Assembly (NCBI GenBank): GCA_016712265.1
Contig: JADJRJ010000029.1
Location: 254,217-318,216 of the forward strand
DNA from: Gemmatimonadota bacterium
GTDB taxonomy: Bacteria > Gemmatimonadota > Gemmatimonadetes > Gemmatimonadales > Gemmatimonadaceae
Direction: 5' to 3'
Length of the DNA: 64,000 bases
In this document: one piece after another, positions 9,182 to 19,766 of the stretch
Position numbering within the stretch: the first letter of the stretch is position 1
Layout: every line of letters starts with the position of its first letter
Translations under genes and position numbers: made by a program
The notes under the pieces: generated by a model
What the model was told of the DNA's origin: nothing
Seen by the model: the letters and a program-made list of their open reading frames with translations, nothing else
Databases searched by the model: none

Positions 9182-10500
9182 GCCGACGCAACGGCGGACA
9201 GCACCGCCTCCCGCGACAGCGTGACGGGGCGAGCGGTGAAGACCCGCAGCCAGCGCGCCGACTGATACAACGCATCGGCGAGTACCGGGAGGTTGATCGA
9301 GCCCGAGAGCCCCTCCGTGGTCAGGCGCTGCACCGAACCGTCTCGCCTGACCACTGGCATGTCGAGACCCAGCATCTGGGTCTTCTCCGGAAAGTCCACC
9401 AGCACGTCTTCAGGGCCGAGCCCCGACGTCGCAGCGAGTCGCGCCTCGGCCTTGCTCAGCTGCTCGCGGCTGGAGGCCGCGTCCACGACCTCTGGAGGGA
9501 GCTCGGCAGCCGGACATTCGAACGCACGCTTGAAGAGGTTGCGCGTGCGCAGTCGCGTCAGCAGGGGGGAGGGATGCCGCTGCTCCAGGGTGTGGAGCAA
9601 CGACTCATCAGCGTAGCCCGCGAGCGCATGGACCGTCACGGCCCCGTCGCGGATGGCGTGCTCGACCAGTCGCTTGTACATCGCGGTCGCGCTGCGGACG
9701 GCGTGGTGCCAGTACACGTTGCGGTACATCTGGTACTTGGCGAACAGCAGCGATTCCAGCGCCGAGAGTCCTTTCTCCCGGATCGCGACCACCGGGCGGC
9801 CGGCGACCGGATCCACCGCCACCGTCAGCGCATGGATCAGCCGGTCGACATCGATCTCGCCGTAGGGCACGCCGCACATGAGGCCATCGCGCTTGAGGTA
9901 CTCGATCTTGTCGAGGTCGAGGGACCCGCTGATCAGCCCCTGCAATGGCGAGGTGGACCGGCCACGGATCAGGTCGAGGACGCGTTCGGGGGCGTCGGGG
10001 GCGACCTCGCGCAGGATGGATGCGATGGCCCCCTCGGTCACGAGCGGGCGGGCGACCTCCTCGTGGTGTGGGGCCCCAATCTCCTCGAGGGCGTGGGAAA
10101 ACGGATAGTGCCCCACGTCGTGCAGGAGCGCGGCCAGTCGCGCGATGGTGCGCTCGGTCGCGTCGATGCCGGCGATGCTGCCGTCCTCCTCAAGTCGCTG
10201 GAGGGCGACCCCGGCAAGGTGGTACGCGCCTAACGCATGTTCAAAGCGTGCATGCGTGGCGCCGGGATACACCAGGTAGGCCCAGCCCAGCTGGCGGACG
10301 TGCCGCAGGCGCTGGAAGGTCGGCGTGTCGACGAGCCGCAGTGCGCGGGCGTCCACGCGAATGTTGTTCCAGAGCGGATCGCGGATGATGTCCACGCGGG
10401 AGCAGGGGAGGGAGGAAGGGGAGGGTCGCTGGCGGTCGCATGGTGCGCCGGCGACGGCAGAAAGCCGAGAGGGTGACCGGGCGACGAGCGCCGCGGTCAC
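9178..10500 (-). CDS. HD-domain phosphohydrolase (dGTPase-like, COG1078 type)
   Basis: 440-residue predicted metal-dependent phosphohydrolase. The HD signature is complete: THARFEHALG, then LLHDVGHYPFSHALEE, then a downstream D in GSLDLDKIEYLKRD. This matches the stand-alone dNTPase-like family; the actual nucleotide substrate is unknown. The GTG at 10500 is preceded by GAGAGG. An alternative GTG at 10395 would remove a low-complexity leader of 35 residues. It lies 30 nt downstream of pckA on the same strand, so the two may be cotranscribed. Confidence 0.88.
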   Translation of the reverse strand: MTAALVARSPSRLSAVAGAPCDRQRPSPSSLPCSRVDIIRDPLWNNIRVDARALRLVDTPTFQRLRHVRQLGWAYLVYPGATHARFEHALGAYHLAGVALQRLEEDGSIAGIDATERTIARLAALLHDVGHYPFSHALEEIGAPHHEEVARPLVTEGAIASILREVAPDAPERVLDLIRGRSTSPLQGLISGSLDLDKIEYLKRDGLMCGVPYGEIDVDRLIHALTVAVDPVAGRPVVAIREKGLSALESLLFAKYQMYRNVYWHHAVRSATAMYKRLVEHAIRDGAVTVHALAGYADESLLHTLEQRHPSPLLTRLRTRNLFKRAFECPAAELPPEVVDAASSREQLSKAEARLAATSGLGPEDVLVDFPEKTQMLGLDMPVVRRDGSVQRLTTEGLSGSINLPVLADALYQSARWLRVFTARPVTLSREAVLSAVASA

Positions 10501-10530
10501 CCTCTCAGTCGCGCAGGCCGTGCACGGCGC

Positions 10531-12111
10531 CTAACGGGCGCCGGGCCCGGCGGCGACGATCTTCGCGTCGACGTTTCCGAACTTCTCGAAGTTCTTGCGG
10601 AACATCTCGGCCAGCTTGTTTGCCTGCGCGTCGTAGCTGGCCCCGTCGGACCAGGTGGAGCGTGGGTTGAGCACGCCCGCGGGCACGTCTGGGACTTCGC
10701 TGGGAATGTTGAGCCCGAAGATCGGGTCCGTGAACGTCGTCACGGCGTCCAGCTTGCCCGAGAGCGCCGCGCGGACCATGGCCCGCGTATACGCGATCTT
10801 CATGCGCTTGCCGGTCCCGTAGGCGCCGCCGCTCCACCCGGTGTTGACCAGCCAGACCCGCGACCCATGCTGGTCGATCAGTCGGCCCAGCATTTCGGCA
10901 TACTTGGTGGGGTGCCAGACCAGGAACACCGCGCCGAAGCACGAGGAAAAGGTGGCCTGCGGCTCCGTCACGCCGCGTTCCGTGCCCGCAACCTTCGCCG
11001 TGTAGCCCGACATGAAGTAGTACATCGCCTGGTCGCGCGAGAGGCGCGCGATTGGGGGCAACACACCGAAAGCATCCGCCGTGAGGAAGACGATGTTCTG
11101 GGGGTGGCCGGCGCGTCCGCTCGGGACATGGTTGCGGATGTAGTGCAGCGGGTACGACGCCCGCGTGTTTTCCGTGATGGACTGGTCGTCGAACTTCACC
11201 CGGCGCTTGTCGTCCAGGACCACGTTCTCCAGGACGGTGCCAAACATCTGCGTGGTTGCGAAGATGTCGGGTTCGGCCTCGGGCGACAGGTTGATCACCT
11301 TGGCGTAGCAGCCGCCTTCGTAGTTGAAGACGCCGGTGTCGGACCACCCGTGTTCGTCGTCGCCAATGAGTCCGCGCTCGGGGTCGGCGGACAGCGTCGT
11401 CTTGCCCGTGCCCGACAAGCCGAAGAAGAGGGCCACGTCGCCACCGGCGCCGACATTGGCGGAGCAGTGCATGGACAGCACGCCCGTCTTCGGCATCAGG
11501 TAGTTCATCACCGTGAACATCGCCTTCTTGAGTTCACCGGCGTAGCGGGTGCCGCCGATGAGGATGGTCCGGCGCGCCAGGTGCAGGACGATGAAGGTCC
11601 CGGTGCGGGTCCCGTGCCGGGCCGGGTCGGCCTGGAACTCCGGAGCGTGCAGCACCGTGAAGTTGGGGGCAAACGCGGCGAGGCCGGCAGCATCCGGGCG
11701 GATGAACATGTTCCGCACAAACGAGGCATGCCACGCGTTCGGCGTGACGTACCGGACGCTTAGTTGGTGGGCCGGGTCCGCGCCGCAATGGAGATCCTGG
11801 ACAAACAGGTCCGACAGGCCATTGAGGTACGCCTGCACGTCACCCAACAGCAGGTCGAATTTCTCCTCGGCGAACGGCTGGTTCACCTTGCCCCAGTCGA
11901 CGTCTGCCTCGGTCGAGCCCTCCTTGACCACGAACTTGTCGTTCGGCGAGCGCCCCGTGTGCGGCGCCGTGACCGCAACGAAGGGGCCCATGTCGGCGAG
12001 GGTGCCCTCGCCGCGGGCAATCGCCGCCTGAAAGAGTTCGGGGGCGACGAGGTTGACATGCACCGTGCCGGAGGGGTTCAGGCCCTGGCCGGCCAGGAGG
12101 TTTGAAGGCAT
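10531..12111 (-). CDS. pckA: Phosphoenolpyruvate carboxykinase (ATP)
   Basis: 526-residue gluconeogenic enzyme converting oxaloacetate and ATP to PEP, ADP and CO2. The ATP-type PEPCK motifs are clear: the substrate-binding segment TAPHTGRSPNDKF, the kinase-1a P-loop FGLSGTGKTTLSADP and the metal site GDDEHGW. Length matches the family. The TAG stop is embedded in a CGTTAGGC octamer (10529-10536). It lies beside malic enzyme, the other C4/C3 interconversion enzyme, giving an anaplerotic/gluconeogenic cluster. Confidence 0.97.
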   Translation of the reverse strand: MPSNLLAGQGLNPSGTVHVNLVAPELFQAAIARGEGTLADMGPFVAVTAPHTGRSPNDKFVVKEGSTEADVDWGKVNQPFAEEKFDLLLGDVQAYLNGLSDLFVQDLHCGADPAHQLSVRYVTPNAWHASFVRNMFIRPDAAGLAAFAPNFTVLHAPEFQADPARHGTRTGTFIVLHLARRTILIGGTRYAGELKKAMFTVMNYLMPKTGVLSMHCSANVGAGGDVALFFGLSGTGKTTLSADPERGLIGDDEHGWSDTGVFNYEGGCYAKVINLSPEAEPDIFATTQMFGTVLENVVLDDKRRVKFDDQSITENTRASYPLHYIRNHVPSGRAGHPQNIVFLTADAFGVLPPIARLSRDQAMYYFMSGYTAKVAGTERGVTEPQATFSSCFGAVFLVWHPTKYAEMLGRLIDQHGSRVWLVNTGWSGGAYGTGKRMKIAYTRAMVRAALSGKLDAVTTFTDPIFGLNIPSEVPDVPAGVLNPRSTWSDGASYDAQANKLAEMFRKNFEKFGNVDAKIVAAGPGAR

Positions 12112-12178
12112 TGGGAAACTCAGAAGGTCAGGAGTCAGATGTGCCGTCCACTCGCCCTCTAGGACGAGCGGAGTCGGC

Positions 12179-14484
<2,306 letters not shown>

Positions 14485-14532
14485 GGCCTGCAATCTACAA
14501 GACCGTGCGGCGCGGGCGGCACGAGTCCGGGG

Positions 14533-14581
14533 CGGCACGGGTCACCGCCGGTCCGGTCCGAAACGCCTGTCCCCCGTGCCG
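14533..14581. repeat. Inverted repeat between the M20 hydrolase and maeB
   Basis: Arms CGGCACGGG (14533-14541) and CCCGTGCCG (14573-14581) are perfect 9-bp complements with a 31-nt loop. They lie in the 191-nt gap downstream of the M20 gene. The feature could be a weak terminator; the long loop makes that uncertain. Confidence 0.35.
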
Positions 14582-14582
14582 C

Positions 14583-14618
14583 TCGTGCTACTCGTGCTAC
14601 TCGTGCTACTCGTGCTTC
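14583..14618. repeat. 9-bp tandem repeat (TCGTGCTAC)n
   Basis: Three exact copies of TCGTGCTAC (14583-14591, 14592-14600, 14601-14609) and a fourth degenerate copy ending at 14618. It is intergenic, directly after the inverted repeat. It is the only short tandem array seen outside coding low-complexity DNA. Confidence 0.8.
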
Positions 14619-14675
14619 GCCCTCGAGAGCCCGCGGCGCGGGTCGCCGCATGTCCACCCGCCACGCCCACTCTCC

Positions 14676-16094
14676 TCAGGGAACCACCGGCACCGGATAC
14701 GCCTTTCGCAACGCCTCGACGTAGTCCGCGAATAACGACTTCGTCCCCGCGAACTCCTGCTTCACCCGCGACCGAAACTCGGCGTCCGTGGCAAAGTCAT
14801 GGAGCAACGCGGCCATCCCCATCGCGTCAAACCGGAAGCCGGTGTGCCCGATCTCGTTGAGGGCGTCCGTCTCCATCTCGTAGGTATGAAAACCGCCCGA
14901 CGACGAAAACGCGCTGAACCCGACCCCAGGGATGTCCCGTGATACCGAGCCGGTTTCCTCCCAGCCCTGCGGTTTCTGCGGTTCCGCCACGACCTGCGTG
15001 GAGCCGAACTTTTTCAGGTACGCAAACGCCACCTCGTTCAGCGCGCCCACCGAGATCCCGTCGCGCATGCTGCCGTATGGCTCGATGGTGACCTTGGTCC
15101 CGGTCGCGAGTGCGGCGCCGCGCGCGGCGTTGTCGATCAACTCGCGGATCTGGGCGAGGTACACTTCGTCGGGGTAGCGGATGTAGAAGTCCGCCACGGC
15201 GCGATCCGGAACGACGTTAGGCGCCTTGCCTCCCTCAGGGATGATCCCCTGGATCCGCGCCTCGGGACGGATGCTCTTGCGCAGTCCGTCCACGTTGTTG
15301 AAGAATCGCACCACCGCGGACAGCGCATCGCGGCCCTCCCACGACATCATCTGGTGCGCCGGCGCACCGGTGAACACATAGCGGACCCCATCGATGTTGA
15401 GGCAACACGTCCCGAACCCCGGGGCCGGCCGCTGGGTGTTCACGGACGAGTGGGACCGCACGAACACGTCGACCCCGGTAAAGACCCCCTTCTCATGCAT
15501 CAGGGTCTTGGACGGCGGGGGCATCATCTCTTCGGCGGGGGTCCCAATCACCGTCACCGTGCCAGGCGTCCGGGTCTTCGTCAGGAACTCCGCGACCGCG
15601 ATGGCGGCGGCCATCCCCACGGGCCCCTGGGCGCTGTGCTGGTCGCCGTGGTAGTCCCGCACCGTCCCACGCAGCGCATCGTACTCGAGGATCACGCCGA
15701 GGTTCGGGCCGGGGGTCCCCTTGTTGTACCGGGCGACAAAGGCCGTGCTGAGCCCGGCCACCCCCATCTCCACCGTGAAGTCATGTGCGGTCAGGTAGTC
15801 GGCCAGGATTTTCACCGACCGCGTTTCCTTGAAGCCGATCTCGGGATGCTTGGTGATGTCGTCGCTCATCGCCTGCAGCTCGGTGTCCCAGAGCGCCTTC
15901 GCACGGGCGATGACGGCATCGCGAGACGGGCTGGCGCGACTCGTCAGGCGGGTGGCGAGCGCCGCGGCGTCAACCGTCTTGTGCAACTCCGCCATGCGTC
16001 GCACGACATCGGCGGCAGCGGCGCGTTGGGTCGGTGTCTCTTGCGCGACGAGGGCCAGCGGCAGGAGGCAGAGGGTCAGGATCTGTGTTCGCAT
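14676..16094 (-). CDS. Secreted M20-family amidohydrolase (AbgB-like)
   Basis: 472-residue zinc amidohydrolase with a signal peptide (MRTQILTLCLLPLALVAQ). The family architecture is visible: the first metal-binding segment HGDQHSAQGPVG, EYDALRG before it, TPAEEMMPP with the catalytic Glu pair, the dimerisation-domain FTGAPAHQMMSWEGRDAL and NVVPDRAVADFYIR. It most resembles p-aminobenzoyl-glutamate hydrolase subunit B-type peptidases, but export argues for a different substrate such as N-acyl amino acids. It starts 55 nt after the rpiB-like stop on the same strand. Confidence 0.88.
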   Translation of the reverse strand: MRTQILTLCLLPLALVAQETPTQRAAAADVVRRMAELHKTVDAAALATRLTSRASPSRDAVIARAKALWDTELQAMSDDITKHPEIGFKETRSVKILADYLTAHDFTVEMGVAGLSTAFVARYNKGTPGPNLGVILEYDALRGTVRDYHGDQHSAQGPVGMAAAIAVAEFLTKTRTPGTVTVIGTPAEEMMPPPSKTLMHEKGVFTGVDVFVRSHSSVNTQRPAPGFGTCCLNIDGVRYVFTGAPAHQMMSWEGRDALSAVVRFFNNVDGLRKSIRPEARIQGIIPEGGKAPNVVPDRAVADFYIRYPDEVYLAQIRELIDNAARGAALATGTKVTIEPYGSMRDGISVGALNEVAFAYLKKFGSTQVVAEPQKPQGWEETGSVSRDIPGVGFSAFSSSGGFHTYEMETDALNEIGHTGFRFDAMGMAALLHDFATDAEFRSRVKQEFAGTKSLFADYVEALRKAYPVPVVP

Positions 16095-16149
16095 GGGCCA
16101 AGCCTCGCGCGCCGCTCGGCGCGGCGCAAGCGCGTTCGCCGACGCGGAA

Positions 16150-16788
16150 CTACCGGCGCCGATCGAGGGCGTCGACCTTGTCCACCCGGGCTTGGTGGCG
16201 CCCCCCGCCGAAGGGGGTGCGCAAGAAGGTGTCAACAACGTCCAGCGCCAGCCGTGTGCCCAGTAGCCCGGCGCCGAGGGTAAGCACGTTGGCGTTGTTG
16301 TGTTCCCGGGCGTTGGCGGCCGTGGTGACGTCGTGGCAGGCCGCCGCGCGGGCGCCAGGAATCTTGTTGGCCGCCATGCAGCTACCGATCCCGGCACCGT
16401 CAATCATGATTCCGAACCGCGCCTGGCCCGAGGCCACGGCGTGCGCGACCGCCGCCGCGAAGTCCGGGTAGTCGACGGCCGCCGTGCCAAAGGTCCCGAC
16501 GTCGCTCACCTCATGGCCGGCCGTCCGAAGGTGCGCAACAAGGGTGTCCTTCAGTGCAACACCTCCGTGGTCTGCGCCCACCACTATAGCGGCGGGTCCC
16601 GTAAGGGCCGAGGGAGGCGAAGGCACAACCGGGGATAGCCTCACCTCGAGCGAGACGCCCAGGGCGGACGCCGCGTCTCTGGCGGCTGGTGTCACGATGG
16701 CTCCGGCGGGGTCCAGGGACCTCTGGCCGGCCTTGGCGGCCTGCCGAACCTCCTTCTCCGTGAGCACACGCCGTCGCAAAGTGGCCAT
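16150..16788 (-). CDS. rpiB: RpiB/LacAB-family sugar-phosphate isomerase with N-terminal extension
   Basis: 212 residues: an N-terminal module of about 60 residues (VLTEKEVRQAAKAG...AIVTPAARDAA) followed by a complete RpiB fold. The catalytic region reads GIMIDGAGIGSCMAANK, so the Cys of classical RpiB (ICGTGIG) is Asp here, although a Cys occurs a few residues later. HGG near the fold start and REHNNANVLTLG are conserved. The N-terminal motif resembles the handle found on some sugar-metabolism enzymes of microcompartment loci (recall from family knowledge, not checked). The start at 16788 is chosen because upstream codons are not protein-like. The substrate may not be ribose 5-phosphate. Confidence 0.82.
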   Translation of the reverse strand: MATLRRRVLTEKEVRQAAKAGQRSLDPAGAIVTPAARDAASALGVSLEVRLSPVVPSPPSALTGPAAIVVGADHGGVALKDTLVAHLRTAGHEVSDVGTFGTAAVDYPDFAAAVAHAVASGQARFGIMIDGAGIGSCMAANKIPGARAAACHDVTTAANAREHNNANVLTLGAGLLGTRLALDVVDTFLRTPFGGGRHQARVDKVDALDRRR

Positions 16789-16867
16789 GCCGGCCAAGTT
16801 AGGAGGCGACCAAACCGTCGGCCAGTTCGGCGACCCCTGTCGGGGGTTCACCTACGGTGGCACGGAT

Positions 16868-16882
16868 TGTGACGTGGTCACA
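16868..16882. promoter_or_regulatory. Palindromic operator-like site upstream of the membrane protein gene
   Basis: TGTGAC-GTG-GTCACA, a perfect 6-bp-arm palindrome with a 3-nt centre. It resembles CRP/FNR-family half-sites (TGTGA...TCACA) but with 5 rather than 6 bases between pentamers. It lies 27 nt upstream of the ATG at 16910, in the divergent gap with the rpiB-like gene. No regulator gene is adjacent. Confidence 0.4.
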
Positions 16883-16909
16883 CCATCGTAACGGTCGTGT
16901 CTCACACGA

Positions 16910-17620
16910 ATGCCCCGCATGCCATCCGTCCTGAAGCCTTGGCTCTACGCCATGCTAGCGCTCGACCTGAGCGTTCTCGTCGCCCACGTGGCGATGGGAA
17001 CCGCCGCAGATGGCACCCTGACGTTTTTTGATGTCACGCGGGACGGCGGACTGGCCGAGGTGGTCGGCTACGCCAAGCTCGCCCTCGTCATCGGGATGCT
17101 CGGGAGTCGCGCATTTCGCTTGAAGGACTGGAGTTTCACCGTGTGGACTGCCCTGTGCACCACCTTACTCCTGGATGACATCGTTGGGGTGCACGAGCAG
17201 ATGGGGGTCGCCATTGCGAGGGGACTCGGGCTTCCCCGGTTCCTGCTGCACCTCCGCGGGCGTGACGTGGGCGAGATCATCTATCTCGCCGGTGTGTCCT
17301 CGGTGACCCTGCTTGTCCTGGCACTCGCGTGGCGACGGGCGAGTCGCAATGTGCGACGCGCGAACCTCGACCTCGTGCTTGCCGCAGGCGTCGTCGCGAT
17401 GTGCGGTATCGGGTTTGACGCACTGCATGAAGGGTGGCGCTCGCCGCGCGCCCCACGCGAGTTCCTCGCGTTACTCGAGGACTATGGCGAACTGGTGGCA
17501 ATGACCGGAATGGTGGCCGCCGCCCATGCGGCGTCTGCCAGTGGATTGTCCCGTCCGGCCGCTTGGGTCCGGGTGCGGGAGCGCGTGCTGGACGCCCTGC
17601 CCGCGCCGCGCGCGGCCTAA
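16910..17620 (+). CDS. Multi-pass membrane protein of unknown function
   Basis: 236 residues with about six hydrophobic segments (for example YAMLALDLSVLVAHVAM, WTALCTTLLLDDIVGVHEQ, IIYLAGVSSVTLLVLALAW, LVLAAGVVAMCGIGFDALHE). Acidic and histidine residues sit inside or beside membrane segments: LLDDIVGVHEQ, GFDALHEGW and LEDYGELVAM. These could be metal or proton sites. No family is named with confidence. The stop TAA overlaps the endonuclease IV stop at CTAA, 17617-17620. A palindromic site lies just upstream. Confidence 0.75.
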   Translation: MPRMPSVLKPWLYAMLALDLSVLVAHVAMGTAADGTLTFFDVTRDGGLAEVVGYAKLALVIGMLGSRAFRLKDWSFTVWTALCTTLLLDDIVGVHEQMGVAIARGLGLPRFLLHLRGRDVGEIIYLAGVSSVTLLVLALAWRRASRNVRRANLDLVLAAGVVAMCGIGFDALHEGWRSPRAPREFLALLEDYGELVAMTGMVAAAHAASASGLSRPAAWVRVRERVLDALPAPRAA

Positions 17621-18480
17621 CCGCCGGCCGCCTCCCTCAGAAGCGCAAGCATCCGGCGGTCGTTGGTCACCTCGTCCGTCCCCTTGGGTGTTTCAATCAC
17701 CTTGGGGATCGGGGTCAGGCGCTCGTCCGCCATGATGCGGCGAAAGGCGTGGAGGCCAATGGCCCCTTCGCCGATCAGCTCGTGACGGTCCTTTCGGGAG
17801 CCGAGGGGCGCCTTGGAGTCGTTGAGGTGCAGGAGGCCGAGCCGGTCGAGGCCAATGGTGCCGTCGAACGACTGCCACACATCGTCCCAGTGATCGCGCA
17901 GGTCGTAGCCGGCGGCAAAGACGTGCGCGGTGTCCAGGCAGACGCCAACTCGCGCTTGCAGCGATCGGGGGAGCGCGTCGAGGAGGAGTGCCATCTCCTC
18001 GAACGACGAACCGATGGATGTCCCGCTACCCGCCGTGAGTTCCATCAAGAGCCGCACGCGGCCCGGCACCGCCTCCAGGGCCAGGGTGATCGCCGCGACG
18101 TTGCGGGCGATCCCGCTGGCGCGGTCGTCCATGAAGTTCCCCGGGTGGCTCACGAGGGCGTGCAACCCGAGGGCCTCGCATCGTCGCAACTCACTCGTGA
18201 AGCTGATCAGTGAACGGACCCAGAGGACGGGATCTGGCGAGGCGAGGTTGATCAGGTAGGAGTCGTGCGCGTTGGTGAACGCGATCGGCGACTCCGCGAG
18301 GGCGCATCGGAACGCGTCGCGCTCCTCCTCCTCGATGGCTGGCTCCTTCCACTGGTTGGAGGTCTTGGTGAAGATCTGCATGGCCGTCGCGCCGATGGCC
18401 TGCGCCCGGGCGATGCCGGTCGACACCCCACCCGCAACGGAGACGTGGGCACCGAGAGGCGCAAGGGGACGTGGGGGCAC
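17617..18480 (-). CDS. nfo: Endonuclease IV (AP endonuclease)
   Basis: Base-excision-repair enzyme that cuts 5' to abasic sites using a trinuclear zinc centre. The family begins at LGAHVSVAGG, and QIFTKTSNQW, LVSHPGNFMD, LLMELTAGSG, GVCLDTAHVFAAGYD, LLHLNDSK, DRHELIGEGAIG and KVIETPKG supply the metal ligands in the usual order. The frame is open further upstream into the EnvC-like gene. GTG at 18480 is chosen because it leaves only eight residues before LGAH; no strong ribosome site is visible, so the start is uncertain. About 287 residues, normal for the family. Confidence 0.93.
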   Translation of the reverse strand: MPPRPLAPLGAHVSVAGGVSTGIARAQAIGATAMQIFTKTSNQWKEPAIEEEERDAFRCALAESPIAFTNAHDSYLINLASPDPVLWVRSLISFTSELRRCEALGLHALVSHPGNFMDDRASGIARNVAAITLALEAVPGRVRLLMELTAGSGTSIGSSFEEMALLLDALPRSLQARVGVCLDTAHVFAAGYDLRDHWDDVWQSFDGTIGLDRLGLLHLNDSKAPLGSRKDRHELIGEGAIGLHAFRRIMADERLTPIPKVIETPKGTDEVTNDRRMLALLREAAGG

Positions 18481-18569
18481 AGGCAGGGCGGCGTCGCGAG
18501 GTGTCCCGACAAGTCTACTGCGCCCGATGCGCGATCTGGAAACCTGCGACCTGTCGCCCGGGGGGCAGG

Positions 18570-19766
18570 TTACTGCCGTCGCAGCCAACCTAGCGGATCC
18601 GTCGCGCGCCCCTTCGGACGAATCTCGAAATGCAGGTGCGGGGGCATGTCCGGGTCGGCGGCACCGACTCCGCCGATCACCTGGCCCTTCGTCACTTGCT
18701 GGTCCACGCGCACATCCGCACGACTCAACGAGCCATAGACAGAGTAGTCACCGCCCCCGTGTTGGACGATGATGGTGAGCCCGTACGTCCCGATGGGCTG
18801 CACGTACGTGACCGTTCCAGCGGCCACAGAACGCACCGCGGTCCCTGAGGGCGCACCAATTCCCACCCCGTTCCAGCGGACCGCCGTGTTGTTCGGGTTG
18901 ATCACCCGACCGAACGAGTAGAGAATGTCGCCGTCGACCGGCCAGTCCAGCCGCCCGAGGTCGGTGGTCTTGAGTGTGCTCGCCGATGGGGCAGGGGCAT
19001 TGGGTCGTGCCTCGTTGCGCCGTCGCGTGTCCTCCATGCTCGCCAACAGCTGGCCCAGGCGCTGCTCATCGCGCTGGATGCGCGCGAGACGTTCGCGTAC
19101 CTGCTGCTCGGTCTGCTGCACCTCCTGCAGGGAACGCTGTCGCTGCCCCTGCATGGAGCGCAGTCGGGTCTCTTCTTGCGCCTTCTCCCCGCGGTTCCTC
19201 TCGATCTCGGTCTGGAGCCGCACTAACAGGGTGCGCTGCGCGTCGATTTCCTCGTAGAGGCGTTCGACGTTCTTGACCGCCGCCTTGTCGTTGAGGGTGA
19301 GCTCATGCAGGTACTTGTATCGGCCCACGAGCTCGCCGAACGACCGCGCCGAGAGCAGCGCCTCCGTGGTGTACATCGGGCCGCGCTTGTAGATGTCCAT
19401 CAATCGCTGCTTGAGCGAGCCACGCTTGCGGCTGACCTCCTGCTCGGCCCGTTGCAGCGTTTCTTCAGAGGCCTGCACATCGCGATTGATCTCGACGAGC
19501 TGGACGTCGAGCTGCCGCACGAGCCGTGCGGTCGCGTCGGCCTGGCGTCGGAGGTTGGTCGCTTCCTCACTGAGGTCGTGGGCCTTCCCCTGGAGTTCAC
19601 CGAGTCGCTTCTGCAGGTCTGCGCGTTCCTTGCGGATGGCCTCCAGCTCATTCTGCTGCTGGCGCAGACGCTGCTCCGCCGTTTGGGCGTTCGCCGCCCC
19701 CGGGAGGAGGGCGGCGATGACCAGCGTACGCGCCAGGCGGCACACGCCGCGCCGTACCGGCGTCAT
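18570..19766 (-). CDS. envC: EnvC-like murein hydrolase activator (coiled coil plus degenerate LytM/M23)
   Basis: 398 residues: a signal peptide ending GAANAQ, then about 230 residues of heptad-rich coiled coil (QQNELEAIRKERADLQKRL onward), then a C-terminal LytM domain. The M23 HxGxD site is replaced by RWNGVGIGAP, so two metal ligands are missing, while HLHFEI near the end is kept. This degeneracy is the hallmark of EnvC-type activators that switch on amidases rather than cut peptidoglycan. Its ATG overlaps the ftsX stop (ATGA, 19763-19766), giving an ftsE-ftsX-envC operon for septal wall hydrolysis. Confidence 0.9.
   Translation of the reverse strand: MTPVRRGVCRLARTLVIAALLPGAANAQTAEQRLRQQQNELEAIRKERADLQKRLGELQGKAHDLSEEATNLRRQADATARLVRQLDVQLVEINRDVQASEETLQRAEQEVSRKRGSLKQRLMDIYKRGPMYTTEALLSARSFGELVGRYKYLHELTLNDKAAVKNVERLYEEIDAQRTLLVRLQTEIERNRGEKAQEETRLRSMQGQRQRSLQEVQQTEQQVRERLARIQRDEQRLGQLLASMEDTRRRNEARPNAPAPSASTLKTTDLGRLDWPVDGDILYSFGRVINPNNTAVRWNGVGIGAPSGTAVRSVAAGTVTYVQPIGTYGLTIIVQHGGGDYSVYGSLSRADVRVDQQVTKGQVIGGVGAADPDMPPHLHFEIRPKGRATDPLGWLRRQ

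Noticed and set aside
18570..19766. EnvC-like gene as an active M23 endopeptidase
   Set aside because: The HxGxD ligands are replaced (RWNGVG), and its place directly after ftsX fits a non-catalytic activator.
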